Origin: Rhopalosiphum padi
Lineage: Eukaryota > Arthropoda > Insecta > Hemiptera > Aphididae
DNA length: 64,000 nt
Direction of reading: 5' to 3'
Assembly: GCF_020882245.1 (NCBI RefSeq)
Contig: NC_083598.1
Location: 16,981,178 to 17,045,177 of the forward strand
A model generated the notes under the pieces. It was not told the DNA's origin. It ran no database searches and was given only the letters and a program-made list of their open reading frames with translations. The position numbers were made by a program, and so were the translations under genes. Numbering within the stretch: position 1 is the stretch's first letter; every line of letters begins with the position of its first letter. Positions 1 to 11,110 of this stretch are shown here, in pieces.

Positions 1-567
1 AAATAGGAGTAGAACTAGACATTCTTGTCATGATGCTAGATAAGGCTGCATTTGGAATGTTTTTGAATATTTTTGAAGCTATTACAAAAAAAATAAATAA
101 ATATATACACAATTAATAATCATTGATATTTCAATTTTTTAATGGTTGCAAATAATTAACATGCAATTAAAACAAAGGTTTTCTATTAAAAAAATATACA
201 TATAATATGAGAACATCATGTTGAAAAATTTAGTCTTCACAGTGCTTGATTTGGAAAGGCGTATCACATCACTCATTCTATTTTTATAATATTGAAGCAT
301 AATAAATTATTTTAGCACACTTATTGTAGATTATAAATATTCATTAGATATTTGTCTTTATTTTTTTTGCTAATTCAAGCACTGATTATACTATGGTGCA
401 AGCTATAATTATATTTTAAATTGTGTATAAATGCTTACGGGTAATCTAAATTCTAAAGGATACATTTTAACTATACATTTATACAAAGGGTTCTGCATGC
501 TACAAATTAAAACACACAACTGGTAAAGTTTTTGAGATTATACACAATTATCTTATTTATCACATAC
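1..567 (-). other. HECTD1 intron 22, partial
   Basis: AT-rich. No exon with a usable acceptor and open frame is visible before the left edge. Confidence 0.6.
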
Positions 568-675
568 AGGCAGATGTAGGTTGGGGTTCACTGACTAGCC
601 GTAGATCATACTTTCCTTCAGCACCCATTCGGTATGAGTTTGTAACTCCATGATCCCACACAACGTCTATCCAAC
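568..675 (-). CDS. Hectd1: HECTD1 exon 22 (MIB/HERC2 domain, second part)
   Basis: 108 nt. Encodes GWIDVVWDHGVTNSYRMGAE, then GKYDLRLVSEPQPTSA, before donor GTATGT. Read through, the frame would stop two codons later (TGA), which supports a splice here. The next exon lies left of the window. Confidence 0.9.
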
Positions 676-3600
676 CTGACCCCAATATTAAAGTCTTAAA
701 TTTAAGACTTAAAATTCACATTATTATAATAAATTAACTAATAACACTATTTACCATTGTGCAAGTCTCCAGTAACTGTTCCTACACAAGGTGGATTTCC
801 ATCTTGATCCCTCCATTTCCAATCAATGCCACGCATAACTCTAGCACCAGTCACCATTTGCTTATACATTTGAGCCTTAAACATACGTCTTTGACGTTTT
901 AGACTAGCTTCTGCTTCTTTAGCTGCTTTGCCTACAGTACATAATTTTTTTTTTATTTATGGTTAAAAAATATTATGAATTATTAACTCACCCAAGTCTT
1001 CGCATACACCAGTAACATTTCCATAAATCTCAAAACCAGATAATGAGAGATAATGTGTTTGCCCTGATGCATTTTTACCATTCTGTTGTATTCTAATATG
1101 TCGCCAACCCTGAGTTTCTTCCTTATCATTTATTTCTATGGACCAAGTAGCAGTATTTCCTGGTTCATTTAATGCTGTATCATCAATGTGTGTGTATAAT
1201 GTAGTCCAATTAGTGCCATCTTTAGACATCTGTTCAAAACATAGATATATGATAAAGAAAAATATTAATCAAAATATATAATTATTTATTACTTGGAATA
1301 ACCAATTTCGTAGTGCAGAACGGCCATAACCTCTGGCATGCCTAAGTGTATAATCAGTTGGAATTATAAATAATCCTAAGTCAATCGAAAACCATGCCTT
1401 GCTATCATCATTAGTATGACAGTTAATTGCAACAGAATCCCTGCTTAGAATATCTTCTACTTGACCATATGGTAAATTACGACCATCTGAAGATTGAACT
1501 AGCATTAATCCATATTGACCTGGGTTAACCCAATCTACTGATGTTTTTCCATTTGTACCAATCCAATATAAGACACCATTTTTATCAAAATCATAATAAT
1601 GCTTGAACTTCATTGGTATATTATTTTTATCTTTGAGTTTCTTAACATAATTATAAGTGACACGTTCATGATCATACCACTGTTTTGCAACCATTTTTAG
1701 TAGATGTTTTTCAAGTTGATGCACAGTTGTTAGAGGCTCCATTCTTAAGCCTCTACCTGTACGATCAACAAGAGTGGTTTCTTTTACAGCTTTTTCCAAA
1801 CGGAATCTTATACGTCTTGATAATATCTAAAAAAAAAAAAAAATGTTTTAACATCAATATACATTTTTTTATAGATTAACTATTATTATTTTACTTGTAA
1901 TCCATGAAAAGCACCAGGTGATTCATATAAATACACAGGTAATCTTTCAATAGATTCTAAAACAGATATCAGCTTTTGCACTAAAACAGAAGCACAAGTC
2001 TCCATTCCTTTTTCATTTTTCTTTTCCTAATCAACAATTAAAAATGAATTAGTTCAAGTTAATTATCATAGTAAATAAATAAATAAATATTTACTTTGAA
2101 ACATTTAACAAAAATGTCAATCCTGAGTTTCTGTAATTCTATAACATCGTCATCTTGTTCAAGACTACTGATTGTTAAAAGTTTCAATAAAACTTCAACT
2201 AAACCACTGCTATATATTTCATATGCCGAAACACTACCTTCATCTTCCATTAACAATTTTTTCAAGTTTAATACTGCCTTGCAAAGAGCTGATGCCCAAA
2301 AATCTTTATTGGAGCTATCTTTTAGCACAGACGACTGAAAAATTAAGAAACATATTATTAATGTTATTAGGACAGAAAAAAGAATGGTTTTATTCAGTTT
2401 TCTCAAAAACATATTTATTTAGAGGTAAGTACTATGAGCACACAACATTATTATTTAAGCAATTGCAACTATTTAATATAAATTATAATTTATTTTAAAT
2501 ATACATACTTGATTTTGAATGGCTAATTCAATGGCTTTAACAATTTTGCTTAATCTTGCAACAACACCCCTTGGTTGAGCCTGAGCCGCTTTGAAAAATG
2601 TATCAAATATTTCTTGTGCTTGTTTACGAATCTAAAGAATGAATTTAAAAATTGTTTAAATAAATAAAAATAAAAAGCTGTAAGTAATATTAACCTTTTG
2701 TCCAATACTTTCAGTTGTTGCTGTTACTATATTTGCTTTTTTAACTGTTTCCCAGCCTGAGGTAAAATCACTTTTAAGTGGTATCAAAGCAGTAAACATG
2801 TGTTGATTACCGCGATTAGATTGAAAAGAAAATCCATTGGTTCCATATATTAATGTAGTAATTTGCTATAAAAATTAATCAAATATTGTGCTATAATAAT
2901 ACTTTAAATATGTAAATCAAAAATATATTTACCTGTAAACCATCAGAGTTTTGTATGCTAAGTTCACAATCTTTCTTTGAAATAAGGATCCAGTTACCAA
3001 CTGCTATTCTATTTAAACCCGGAGTACTTAAAATTGGTTGGCTCACTGTATTGAGCTTAACAAACACTTTGGCTTTTAAATATTTTTCAATAAATTCAGT
3101 TTTGTTTTCTAAAAAAAATAAAAATTTATTATCACTGTAGTCATAAATATAACATATAGCTTTATATAATATATTTCATTTAATCAAAACAGTATGCTAT
3201 ATACAAGTTAATATCTATTATTACAATTTAAAATCAGAACGTTCTTGATATTAAGTAATTACTAAAATGCAAAATTAATTAAGTTATACAAATGACATCA
3301 CAATGTATTAATAAAGAACACAAAGCAGATGTAAAATACAGCTGAGAGGTATACTCTCAATATAGGTTGTGATTTCAAGTCTCACAATTAGTACAAACTA
3401 TCATCGCACAATACATATTTTTAATAAAATGTCCAAATTGTTATAAAATATATAACTTAAAATCCTTTTATGAAATAATTTGAAATTTTATTGGTCAATT
3501 ATACACAATATGATATTAAACAGTATCATAGAAAAAAATTGAATTGTAGAAAAGATAGTATGCCAATATTATGTTGGATGAAAGTAATAGCTTAAGAACT

Positions 3601-6600
3601 GAAGTTTAAATAAAAAAAATATTTTATTAAATTAAAACTAGGAACTTGAACCAATAAAAAAATTATAATATTACGAATAAAAAGTTCATTAAATTAAATT
3701 AATAATAATAGCTATTATTTAAATTGTATATTTACCATCTGTTGATGGTTGATCAGAAACTCTAGTTTTATCTATATCAAATTCAAGATAAATTTAAAAT
3801 ATACATGTATTGGAGAGTGTAAAAGAAAATAATTTTAAATTTACTTGTATCTGGTTGTCCTTCGGGGCTTCCACTGGAATACATTGTAGACAATTTATCA
3901 TTGATCATAAATCTAAACCATCCATTACTACCATTCGATAACTCCAAGACAACATAGTCATTCCAAGCATAAAGACAATCTCGACCACGACAGAAAAACC
4001 AATCTTTCCAATGATATGCATGACCTGGCAATATTTCTTTAGCATCTTCAGTTTGAAACTAAATAATCAATAAACATATGAATCATAACGTATATATCAT
4101 TACACAGAAATTGTATACATAAGACACTAATTTCATCAATCTATTTTAATTATTCAATCAAAGTAATTAAATAATTTTTTAATACATACATTTTTTGAAT
4201 CAATTTGCTGGGCATTATCTACTTCTGAATTACTATCAGGTCCAATAAGCTGTTGTACTTTACAAAAAACTCCCAGACGTGCAAAATGATCAAGAAACGT
4301 ATCTTGACATTTATTCAAAAGGTCATAAATGGTTTGTAAAGCAATGACATGTCCATCATCATCTTCCTAAATTTAAGAATATCAAGTTTTTAAATACATT
4401 TCATCAAAATAGTTATATTAAAATATATTAAACACATTATACTTAAAAATAAAAACAATTTATTTAAGATAAAAATGCATGGATTAATACATGGTTAAAG
4501 ACATTTGCAACTATGTCCATTAAGGAGATTCGATTCTGGGTATGCTTTTTTTACCAAACTTACCAATTGTATAGACTTTCTTAGTAATCAGATAAAACTT
4601 CTAAAAACATATAATAATTCCAATCTGTCATACAGTTAATTTGAAATTGAAATTTTCTTAAACTATTTAACCAACATTTTTCACATAATAACGTAAGTTA
4701 TTTTTAACATAAAAAAAACTTCAAATATTTTCTGAAATTTTATCGGATACTAACGTTATGATATTGGCAAAATATCAATGTATTTTGATAAAATAATAAC
4801 ATTCATTAAGCAATTTACGTACGTATATGTATGGAAATGATCTGTTAATGTACTAGTTTTACTAAGCACTTAGAAAGTAATCTATAATGAATTCCTTAAT
4901 AGCAGTTGGAATCGAATTCCCTTAATAGATTATATATTAATACTATAAAATATTAGGTACATAAATGCTCCTTTAAAAATTAAAAATCATACCAATTAAT
5001 TAAATTAACAATTTATTTTATTAATTATTGTTTTAAGATAAAAGTATAAATTGCATTTATAATAGTATTGATTCACACAATTCTAATAGGTACATATTAA
5101 TTTAAATACAATAGTAGTGTTATAAATTGTTTTTAAATTTAAATTTTTCTTCTTTAGAAATTTAAAAAATAGAAATTATCACTAATTCTATTGACACGAC
5201 TTGATTACTTAAATAAATATTTTATTTTTAATTACAATTGATGAGTTTAAAAACCTTTTTTTTACTGTGGTACCAATAGGTTGGAGAGGGACACTTACAT
5301 ATTTTTTTCTCAAATCATAAGGATTTCCTTATAATATATAATTCATAAATACAAATTTAAGACTTTGTATAGAAAATAATTGATTTTAAAGATTTATTAA
5401 TATTTATATTATTATTATGAAAAATAAATCATTCAATTAAAAGTATTATTTATGCATAGTCCTAAAATTTTCTATGAGGCGTGCAAAACAATTAGGTTAT
5501 TTTACCATCAAAGATTTATAATTTTTTTTAACAATTAACATCTTGTAGAGTTTTCGAGGCAAATATTTCTGGCCCTCACCACTCATATCACAGTAAAACA
5601 GCCAAGTCTTATCCTGGAATAAAGTTAATTTGGCAAAATAAAAGCATTTTAATTTCCTAAATAGAATAAAGTAGTTCAGAATTTTTAAAAACTAATTAGA
5701 AAGAATGTAAAAACATATCAATAAATAAATATATATTATAAAATAAGTATAAATAACAAATATTGTATATATAAAATCAGTTTAAATCTTACCTCATTAT
5801 CAAGAACAGTAGCAAGTACTTCAACCAACAAAGGAGCAAGATTATTTGGAGAATCAGGTCTACATATATCCTCAAGCCAATCTGGTTTAATGTAATGAAC
5901 CATTTTTTTAATTAAAGAAAGAGAAGTTCTTCTAAAAATTGGTTTTCAAATTTAATATATTAAAAACAGATAATTTTTTTTGTCATTAATTTAAAACATT
6001 ACCTGATCGATGGTAGCATGGTTGATTGAAAAGTATGACAAAAAACAGGCATTAAACGTTTAAGATAAATTGCGGCCATCTCAGGATCTCCTTTTGGTTC
6101 TTTGGATTCATTTGACTGAACAATTTCATTTTTGGAAGACATCAACCACTCTACAAAAATAGTAATTACCTTTTAGTGTTTATTCAAATTAAATAATACT
6201 CAACTAATAATAAAAAAATCTAACCAGGAGATTCCAATATAGCAGCAACTTCACGATGTCCTTCATCCATTCTTTCTCGTGCTTTATCTAATGGAGTTTT
6301 ACCCTCTTCATCTCGAAGTTCTGGATTAGCACCATTTTTTAGAAGAATTTTAGCTATAGATGGTCTTCCAAAACAAGCGGCATAATGCAATGATGATGAC
6401 CTAAGACCTTTATTGACATCAGCTCCTTTAGAACACAAATATTCTACCATTTCTTGGGTACCAAATGCAGAAGCCCAGTTTAGTAAAGTCTGACCAACTT
6501 CATCCACAAAGTTTACATCAATTGCTAAACAAATCACCAAAATTATATAATTTATGAGATAAAATAATCTTTAGACTTTATTTTACATACCACCAGAGTT

Positions 6601-8256
6601 TACAGCTTCCATTAATGCTTCCGTATCTTTACTTCTGATACAATCAATTAAATGACGTTGAGATTTTTCAGCACTAGAATCTAAACGTCGAAGTTTTGGT
6701 AATAAAGGATTATTGCTTGTACATGCTACTGTACTCCATGATACTGCATCACGTCCTTCAAGAAGTAACACTAGTAATAAATCGACTAAACGCATAGTAT
6801 CCAAACAACATCTAAAATATAAATTAATATAAATAATTTATAACATACAAATTACCTATTGCAAAATATTATTACTAAGAATTAAAATAAAAACATAAAT
6901 AATTACCTTTCATCGCCTTTTAGAGCTTTTTCAATCGCATCAGCTAAGTTAGATCTAAATAAGTCCTAAACGAAAAGTACAATTTATTATTTATACAATT
7001 TGCAGTTTTATTTTTTTTTTTTTTGACATTAACTATATTATTGAAACTAGTAATAATTATTTTAAGTAAATTGTATAACATAAAATATATTTAAAATGTA
7101 TAGATTTTACTTTTTAGTATATAAAACATACATGAGATACAGATTTAGATCCACGACAAAGAGTAGTTAACAAGCTTATAACTGTTGATATGGATTGAGA
7201 AGATTTAACCTCAGTAGTTGAAGTATTTGCGTTTAGGCCTGTAAATGGAAAATATAAATAATTTATTGTTAAACTTTTACTTTATACTTATCATAACAAA
7301 TAATAATTAAGAAATTAGTATTATTAAATAGCTTTGAATTATTTCAAAAATTATTCACCAGGTGTTCCTATATTTGTTACTGTAGGTCCAGCTGCTGAAG
7401 ATAATCGAAGTATCAATTCATTTAAAAGTCCATGTTGTGCTAGAGGAGCTGGATCAATTCCGCGGCGTGTAAATCTATCAGATAATGAAGCAAAGCATCT
7501 CAAAGCACCATCGGAAACATGAGAGTCGTCATGTTTAAGCATTGTAGATAAAGACTCAACACAAGTTGGTAATGATGCTTCATTTGGTTCCATTTTAGTA
7601 CATAATCTAGAAACTACAGTCATAGCAGAATGAAGAGTATCTTTGTGTACACAAGATCCAACATCACTAATGAACAATAATACAGAACTTAGGCCACCAG
7701 CCTCAAAAACAGCACCTGCTTCACGAGTGCATATTAGTTCCAATACCTAGATTATTAAAAATAATAAAAATGGATTACTTATATGAAATTTTTCAGATAA
7801 TAAATGAACATACTTTGCAACATTGTTCAGCTAAATCTTTATTAGTTCTTGAAAATATATCTGTAATTACTAATCGATTGCAAATTGCTTTTAATGCACC
7901 ATCAATTGCCACAATACGTCTAGTACATTCAGCAGATACATCCAGGTAATAAGTAATTGCTCTAGCAGTCACTTCAAGTACACTATCAGGAGCACTTTCA
8001 TCAAGAAATATCCGACAAAGTGCTGGTAAAAATGAGCGGGGTGGACATCTAAAAAAATAGTTTTGCTAATTAATAATTTTGTATTTTTTTTAAATAATTA
8101 CAAACTAATATCTTACACTTCAAAACATCTGTCAACGTTATCAGACATCAATAATAACATGCATAACTGTTCTAATGCTATGAGTTGCATATCTCGTTCA
8201 TCACCCTGGCCCATGTTAAGCCACTCCAGAAGAGTTTCTGGATCAACATCAGCCAT
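568..8256 (-). CDS. Hectd1: HECTD1 E3 ubiquitin ligase, N-terminal part (gene span of 21 coding exons, 3' end outside window)
   Basis: HECT-domain E3 ligases pass ubiquitin from an E2 through a catalytic cysteine to substrates. Here 21 exons join in consistent phase to about 1354 codons. In order: a start reading MADVDPETLLEWL; an armadillo-like region to about residue 385; ankyrin repeats at about 385-485 (GQTLLNWASAFGTQEM, SLHYAACFGRPSIAK); a W-rich segment near 645-700 (HWKDWFFCRGRDCLYAW); a SUN/galactose-binding-like domain at about 1080-1260 (AWFSIDLGLFIIP, LRHARGYGRSALRNW); and a MIB/HERC2 domain at about 1290-1354 (WKWRDQDG, GAEGKYDLRLV). The order and wording match animal HECTD1 closely. 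The frame is open with a phase-1 donor at 567, so the rest of the protein, including HECT, lies to the left. No frameshift or stop was seen. The adjacent genes are unrelated. Confidence 0.95.
755..931 (-). CDS. Hectd1: HECTD1 exon 21 (MIB/HERC2 domain, first part)
   Basis: 177 nt. Encodes KAAKEAEASLKRQRRMFKAQ, then GARVMRGIDWKWRDQDGNPP and GTVTGDLHN. Phase 1 on both sides; donor GTAAAT. Confidence 0.94.
992..1229 (-). CDS. Hectd1: HECTD1 exon 20 (SUN-like domain, second part)
   Basis: 238 nt. Encodes MSKDGTNWTTLYTHIDDTAL, GWRHIRIQQNGKNASGQTHY and SLSGFEIYGNVTGVCEDLG. Donor GTGAGT, phase 1 out. Confidence 0.95.
1293..1826 (-). CDS. Hectd1: HECTD1 exon 19 (SUN-like domain, first part)
   Basis: 534 nt. 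Encodes ILSRRIRFRLEKAVKE, LVDRTGRGLRMEPLTTV, YYDFDKNGVLYWIGTNGKTS and NLPYGQVEDILSRDSVAINC, then the galactose-binding-like segment AWFSIDLGLFIIPTDYTLRH. Ends NWLFQ before donor GTAATA. Confidence 0.95.
1895..2026 (-). CDS. Hectd1: HECTD1 exon 18
   Basis: 132 nt. Encodes CASVLVQKLISVLESIERLP and VYLYESPGAFHGLQ. Phase 0 on both sides; donor GTAAAA. Confidence 0.92.
2095..2334 (-). CDS. Hectd1: HECTD1 exon 17
   Basis: 240 nt. Encodes SSVLKDSSNKDFWASALCKA, VSAYEIYSSGLVEVLLKLL and LRIDIFVKCFK. Acceptor TTTTTCAG, donor GTAAAT. Confidence 0.92.
2509..2631 (-). CDS. Hectd1: HECTD1 exon 16
   Basis: 123 nt. Encodes IRKQAQEIFDTFFKAAQAQP and RGVVARLSKIVKAIELAIQN, corresponding to the helical region before the conserved LVEVLL block. 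Donor GTATGT. Confidence 0.9.
2695..2865 (-). CDS. Hectd1: HECTD1 exon 15
   Basis: 171 nt, phase 0 on both sides. Encodes QITTLIYGTNGFSFQSNRGN and FTSGWETVKKANIV. Donor GTTAAT. Confidence 0.88.
2933..3108 (-). CDS. Hectd1: HECTD1 exon 14
   Basis: 176 nt. Encodes FIEKYLKAKVFVKLNTVSQP, then GLNRIAVGNWILISKKDCEL and IQNSDGLQ. Donor GTAAAT, phase 0 out. Confidence 0.9.
3109..3735 (-). other. HECTD1 intron 13
   Basis: 627 bases of AT-rich intron with nothing recognisable. Confidence 0.6.
3736..3771 (-). CDS. Hectd1: HECTD1 exon 13 (microexon)
   Basis: 36 nt between acceptor GATATAG and donor GTAAAT, phase 1 on both sides. Encodes KTRVSDQPSTD, a linker. It is supported by phase and splice sites; the sequence itself is not conserved enough to recognise. 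Confidence 0.7.
3845..4058 (-). CDS. Hectd1: HECTD1 exon 12
   Basis: 214 nt. Encodes FQTEDAKEILPGHAYHWKDW, FFCRGRDCLYAWNDY and ELSNGSNGWFRFMINDKL, a highly conserved HECTD1 block. It ends in phase 1 before GTAAAT. Confidence 0.94.
4190..4366 (-). CDS. Hectd1: HECTD1 exon 11
   Basis: 177 nt, phase 0 on both sides. Encodes EDDDGHVIALQTIYDLLNKC and DHFARLGVFCKVQQLIGPDS. Donor GTATGT. Confidence 0.92.
4367..5792 (-). other. HECTD1 intron 10
   Basis: 1.4 kb of AT-rich intron. Apart from the possible terminal exon at 5497-5613 I see nothing in it. Confidence 0.6.
5497..5613 (-). other. Possible alternative 3'-terminal exon of HECTD1
   Basis: Inside intron 10, a good acceptor (TTTATTCCAG) opens an in-phase reading frame of 38 codons beginning DKTWLFYCDMSGEGQKYLP and ending in TAA. 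The codon-like composition stands out from the surrounding intron. If joined to exon 10 it would give a short protein with the N-terminal and ankyrin regions but no later domains. I found no clear polyadenylation signal nearby. It could equally be a foreign or chance fragment. Confidence 0.3.
5793..5931 (-). CDS. Hectd1: HECTD1 exon 10
   Basis: 139 nt. Encodes RTSLSLIKKMVHYI through LAPLLVEVLATVLDNE, ending in phase 0 before GTAAGA. Confidence 0.9.
6003..6150 (-). CDS. Hectd1: HECTD1 exon 9
   Basis: 148 nt. Encodes EWLMSSKNE, then EPKGDPEMAAIYLKRLMPVF and STMLPSIR. Phase 1 in and 2 out, donor GTAATG. Confidence 0.9.
6225..6524 (-). CDS. Hectd1: HECTD1 exon 8 (ankyrin repeats)
   Basis: 300 nt encoding ankyrin repeats: IDVNFVDEVGQTLLNWASAF, GADVNKGLRSSSLHYAACFG and GANPELRDEEGKTPLDKARE, closing in AAILESPG. 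Phase 1 on both sides; donor GTTAGA. Confidence 0.94.
6591..6811 (-). CDS. Hectd1: HECTD1 exon 7
   Basis: 221 nt. Begins CCLDTMRLVDLLLVLLLEGR and ends in RRLDSSAEKSQRHLIDCIRS ... AVNSG, the lead-in to the ankyrin repeats. Donor GTATGT, phase 1 out. Confidence 0.92.
6907..6965 (-). CDS. Hectd1: HECTD1 exon 6
   Basis: 59 nt encoding DLFRSNLADAIEKALKGDE plus two bases. It joins DLFRS to the preceding SH as in other HECTD1 proteins. Donor GTAATT. Confidence 0.88.
7132..7238 (-). CDS. Hectd1: HECTD1 exon 5
   Basis: 107 nt, phase 1 in and 0 out. Encodes a serine/threonine-rich linker, then STVISLLTTLCRGSKSVSH. Acceptor TTTACAG, donor GTATGT. Confidence 0.88.
7359..7746 (-). CDS. Hectd1: HECTD1 exon 4
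   Basis: 388 nt, phase 0 in and 1 out. Encodes VLELICTREAGAVFEAGG, then HKDTLHSAMTVVSRLC and SDGALRCFASLSDRFTRRG. This is the most conserved armadillo-like stretch. Donor GTGAAT. Confidence 0.93.
7814..8048 (-). CDS. Hectd1: HECTD1 exon 3
   Basis: 235 nt, completes a codon and ends in phase 0 before GTATGT. Encodes CPPRSFLPALCRIFLDES through RTNKDLAEQCCK, part of the armadillo-like N-terminal region. Confidence 0.92.
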
Positions 8257-8283
8257 CTTTATTGAACGATGGTACAATGAACT
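8117..8283 (-). CDS. Hectd1: HECTD1 exon 2 (start codon)
   Basis: The acceptor is at 8284-8285. The ATG is at 8256-8254, in AATAAAGATGG context, and opens MADVDPETLLEWLNMGQGDE, matching the conserved HECTD1 N-terminus. Coding part 8117-8256 (140 nt), ending GAAGT before donor GTAAGA (phase 2). Confidence 0.92.
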
Positions 8284-10880
8284 CTAAAATGATTAAAAAG
8301 GTATGGATAAATAAACAAAAATAAGCAACACAATTCATATAAAATCAAAAACAAAGTATAATGTAATATAGGTACAAATATTTGGCAAAGATCTAAGTAT
8401 ATACTTTTATATCAAGGTCATGGCAAGTAATCAAAAATAACTAAATATTTCTTTTGAGTAATTTATTTTACTAAAAAAACACTATCAGTTTTTTTTTTTT
8501 GTTCCTTTAGAATTAAAATTAAAGTTGCAAAATTATAATTAAATAAATATAATATACAAAAAGAAATTGTTTTTTGGCTTATAATTTTAAAAATAATATA
8601 ATATAATGATTGCTTACATATCAATATCATTAAATATAATTATAATTTGATAGCGAACAATAATATAAACTTGACTTTTGAACATAGAATACTGTTATTA
8701 TTTAGATAAAAATTTAATAAATAAAAAATAAGCAATTACTTAATTGAATTATTTATTTGAAGTAAAATTTAACATATCAAAATGTAGATATAAATCCTTT
8801 CTATTAAAAATTAATATTAAATAAGAAATATGTTAAATACCAACATATAAATTGTTTAGTAGGATTTTTAAAACATACAATTTACAGTCAATAATAAATA
8901 TAGAAGTTTTATAATAAATTGTTGAGATGTATCTTTTTTAATTGATGAAATATATAGTTAACCTTTTTAGTAAAACTAACATTCTACAGTATAAATATGT
9001 AATAATGTAAGATAATAACATTACAATATTTGACAAAAATGTATTTATATAGGTGATAGACCATAATGGAATAAATTGATTTATAAAATAAATTATGTGA
9101 TAGATACCTATTGTGACATATTAATGTTCTAGGACTATTTTTAACTCTTTACAAATTATTTAATAAATTAAATGTATTATGTACGAGATTAAAAATAATA
9201 TAGGTCTCAAAAATGAAACTTGTGATCAATGTTAAAATAATAATAACTTTAGTAATCAATCACTTATGTTTTCATGATAATATCATACCTTGACCTTAAT
9301 AAAAAAAAAAATCAATACCAAACACTAAGATGATAACAATTTTACTGTAAATGTACCAACTGTATTTACAAAAAACAAAATAGGTATTAAATCACAAAAT
9401 CAAAGATTTAAATAAAAAAATACCACACTATAATATTATGATATTCATGACTTTATAATATACTGTATCTAATGCAAAAATTTAACTTTATGCAATAGAC
9501 GCTTATTTCATTTATTAAAATAGGTATACTTAAAAAAAATACCAGGGTAATAAACTATTAACAACAAACATAAAATACTAAAATGTTTGGGATTTTAAAG
9601 AAAAAATATTTAGTTTTATTTATATCTGTATACAATATGTTAAGATTAAAAGCATAAACTAAGTAAACTTTACGCAACACTGAAAAGAACATTCTTTTTG
9701 AATTAGTCCTTTGAAAGTCCTAATTTTATAATTAAATTTGGTATTAGTAAAAAAAGATAACTGAAAAGTATCTAATAAAGTTCTAATGAATGGTAGTTAA
9801 AGTTTAAAAATTTGATTTCTATAAGCATTATACCATTATTTTTTTACTATTTTTGTTAAATATAATCAGCAAATATTTTTAGCTCAAATTTTTCCAGATT
9901 TGAATTTTATATCAACACACGAGACTCGATAATAACAACAACTTTACTGAGAACCAAAGTGGTTTATTTAAATATCAATACCTAATACCTAAGTATTTTT
10001 ATTTCATAATAGATAACATAACAGTGTAGTGTATTACCTATGTAAAATGTTTAACTGATGTTGATACTATGGATAATAAATTTGTTATAGTACTAATTTA
10101 AAGAATCTGTTCTCTTGAATTTTGGTATTGGAATAAAAGAAAATTATCCATTCCCTATTTTTTTTATATTTCTGTAAAAAATTCTGTTTACTAACTACCT
10201 AACTCTTAAATATAGTTATAAGTATAATATTATATTAAAAAATAATAAATTTAAATCAACAATTTGATTTCTACTCCTACACATTCTGAAGGTACAATAG
10301 ATAATATTATACAATATTTAAACTGTTAAATTTGTAAGTATGTATTTGTGAATATTATGTGTCAAAACAATCATGGCTTATCGGGTATTAGAAACATAGC
10401 AAATCTAAAATCTTTGTAAAGGTAACAAACAAAACACAATTCAAATGGAGGAAAAATTAGTGACATTGAAACATAACTATAATACCAAGTTTTATGTATA
10501 AGGTACAGATGAATCGGTTAATATCCACAGACTTATAGGGACTACACAAAGAATCAAACTATAATGTACCTCTATATAGGTAGTTAACAATTACAGTGTA
10601 TCGATATAGCCGACTTGTACACTGCTAATATGACAGCGATTGATATGCAAGTAGTATGATGGGGACTCGCGACCAAAATATGGTCGTCGGCGACCTGGGC
10701 ATCTACTACTGTCACGACACCGGGGGAATGGCGACCGAACAAAGACAAATTATTACTACGACGTACACGCGTGTTAAACAGGCGGTCGGTCGGTTCGTGT
10801 TTTAATAATATTTTATTTTGTTCGTGCTCATTAAAACGCGACACTAAATTGATGTGCTATGGGTACGTCGGAATACTCAC
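8284..10880 (-). other. HECTD1 intron 1
   Basis: About 2.6 kb of AT-rich DNA between the putative leader exon and the start-codon exon. I see no coding stretch or recognisable element in it; the GC content rises only in the last 300 bases towards 10.9 kb. Confidence 0.5.
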
Positions 10881-11110
10881 AGTAGCGTCTATATTCGCCC
10901 AAAATCGTCGTCGAGCTACAACCGCCAGACGTCCCGCGACGTACAGCGCATATTCTGCACACGCTTAAACGTAGTCAGTCGCACACGGCCATAGACGAGA
11001 ATAGTAGAATGAAATAGTTATAATACAAATACACAACTGACACGACCAGAACACACGTACGTACGCACTAGCGCACACACGAAGCTTGCGATCTGCAACT
11101 CAAAACGAAA
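10881..11110 (-). other. Hectd1: Probable HECTD1 non-coding first exon and promoter region
   Basis: On the minus strand a good donor (CTACT|GTGAGTATT) ends a putative exon at 10881. It faces the acceptor at 8284 that precedes the start-codon exon. The stretch 10.6-11.7 kb is much richer in C, G and CpG than its surroundings, as expected for a promoter. The right boundary, meaning the transcription start, is a guess; no TATA box is obvious. Confidence 0.45.
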
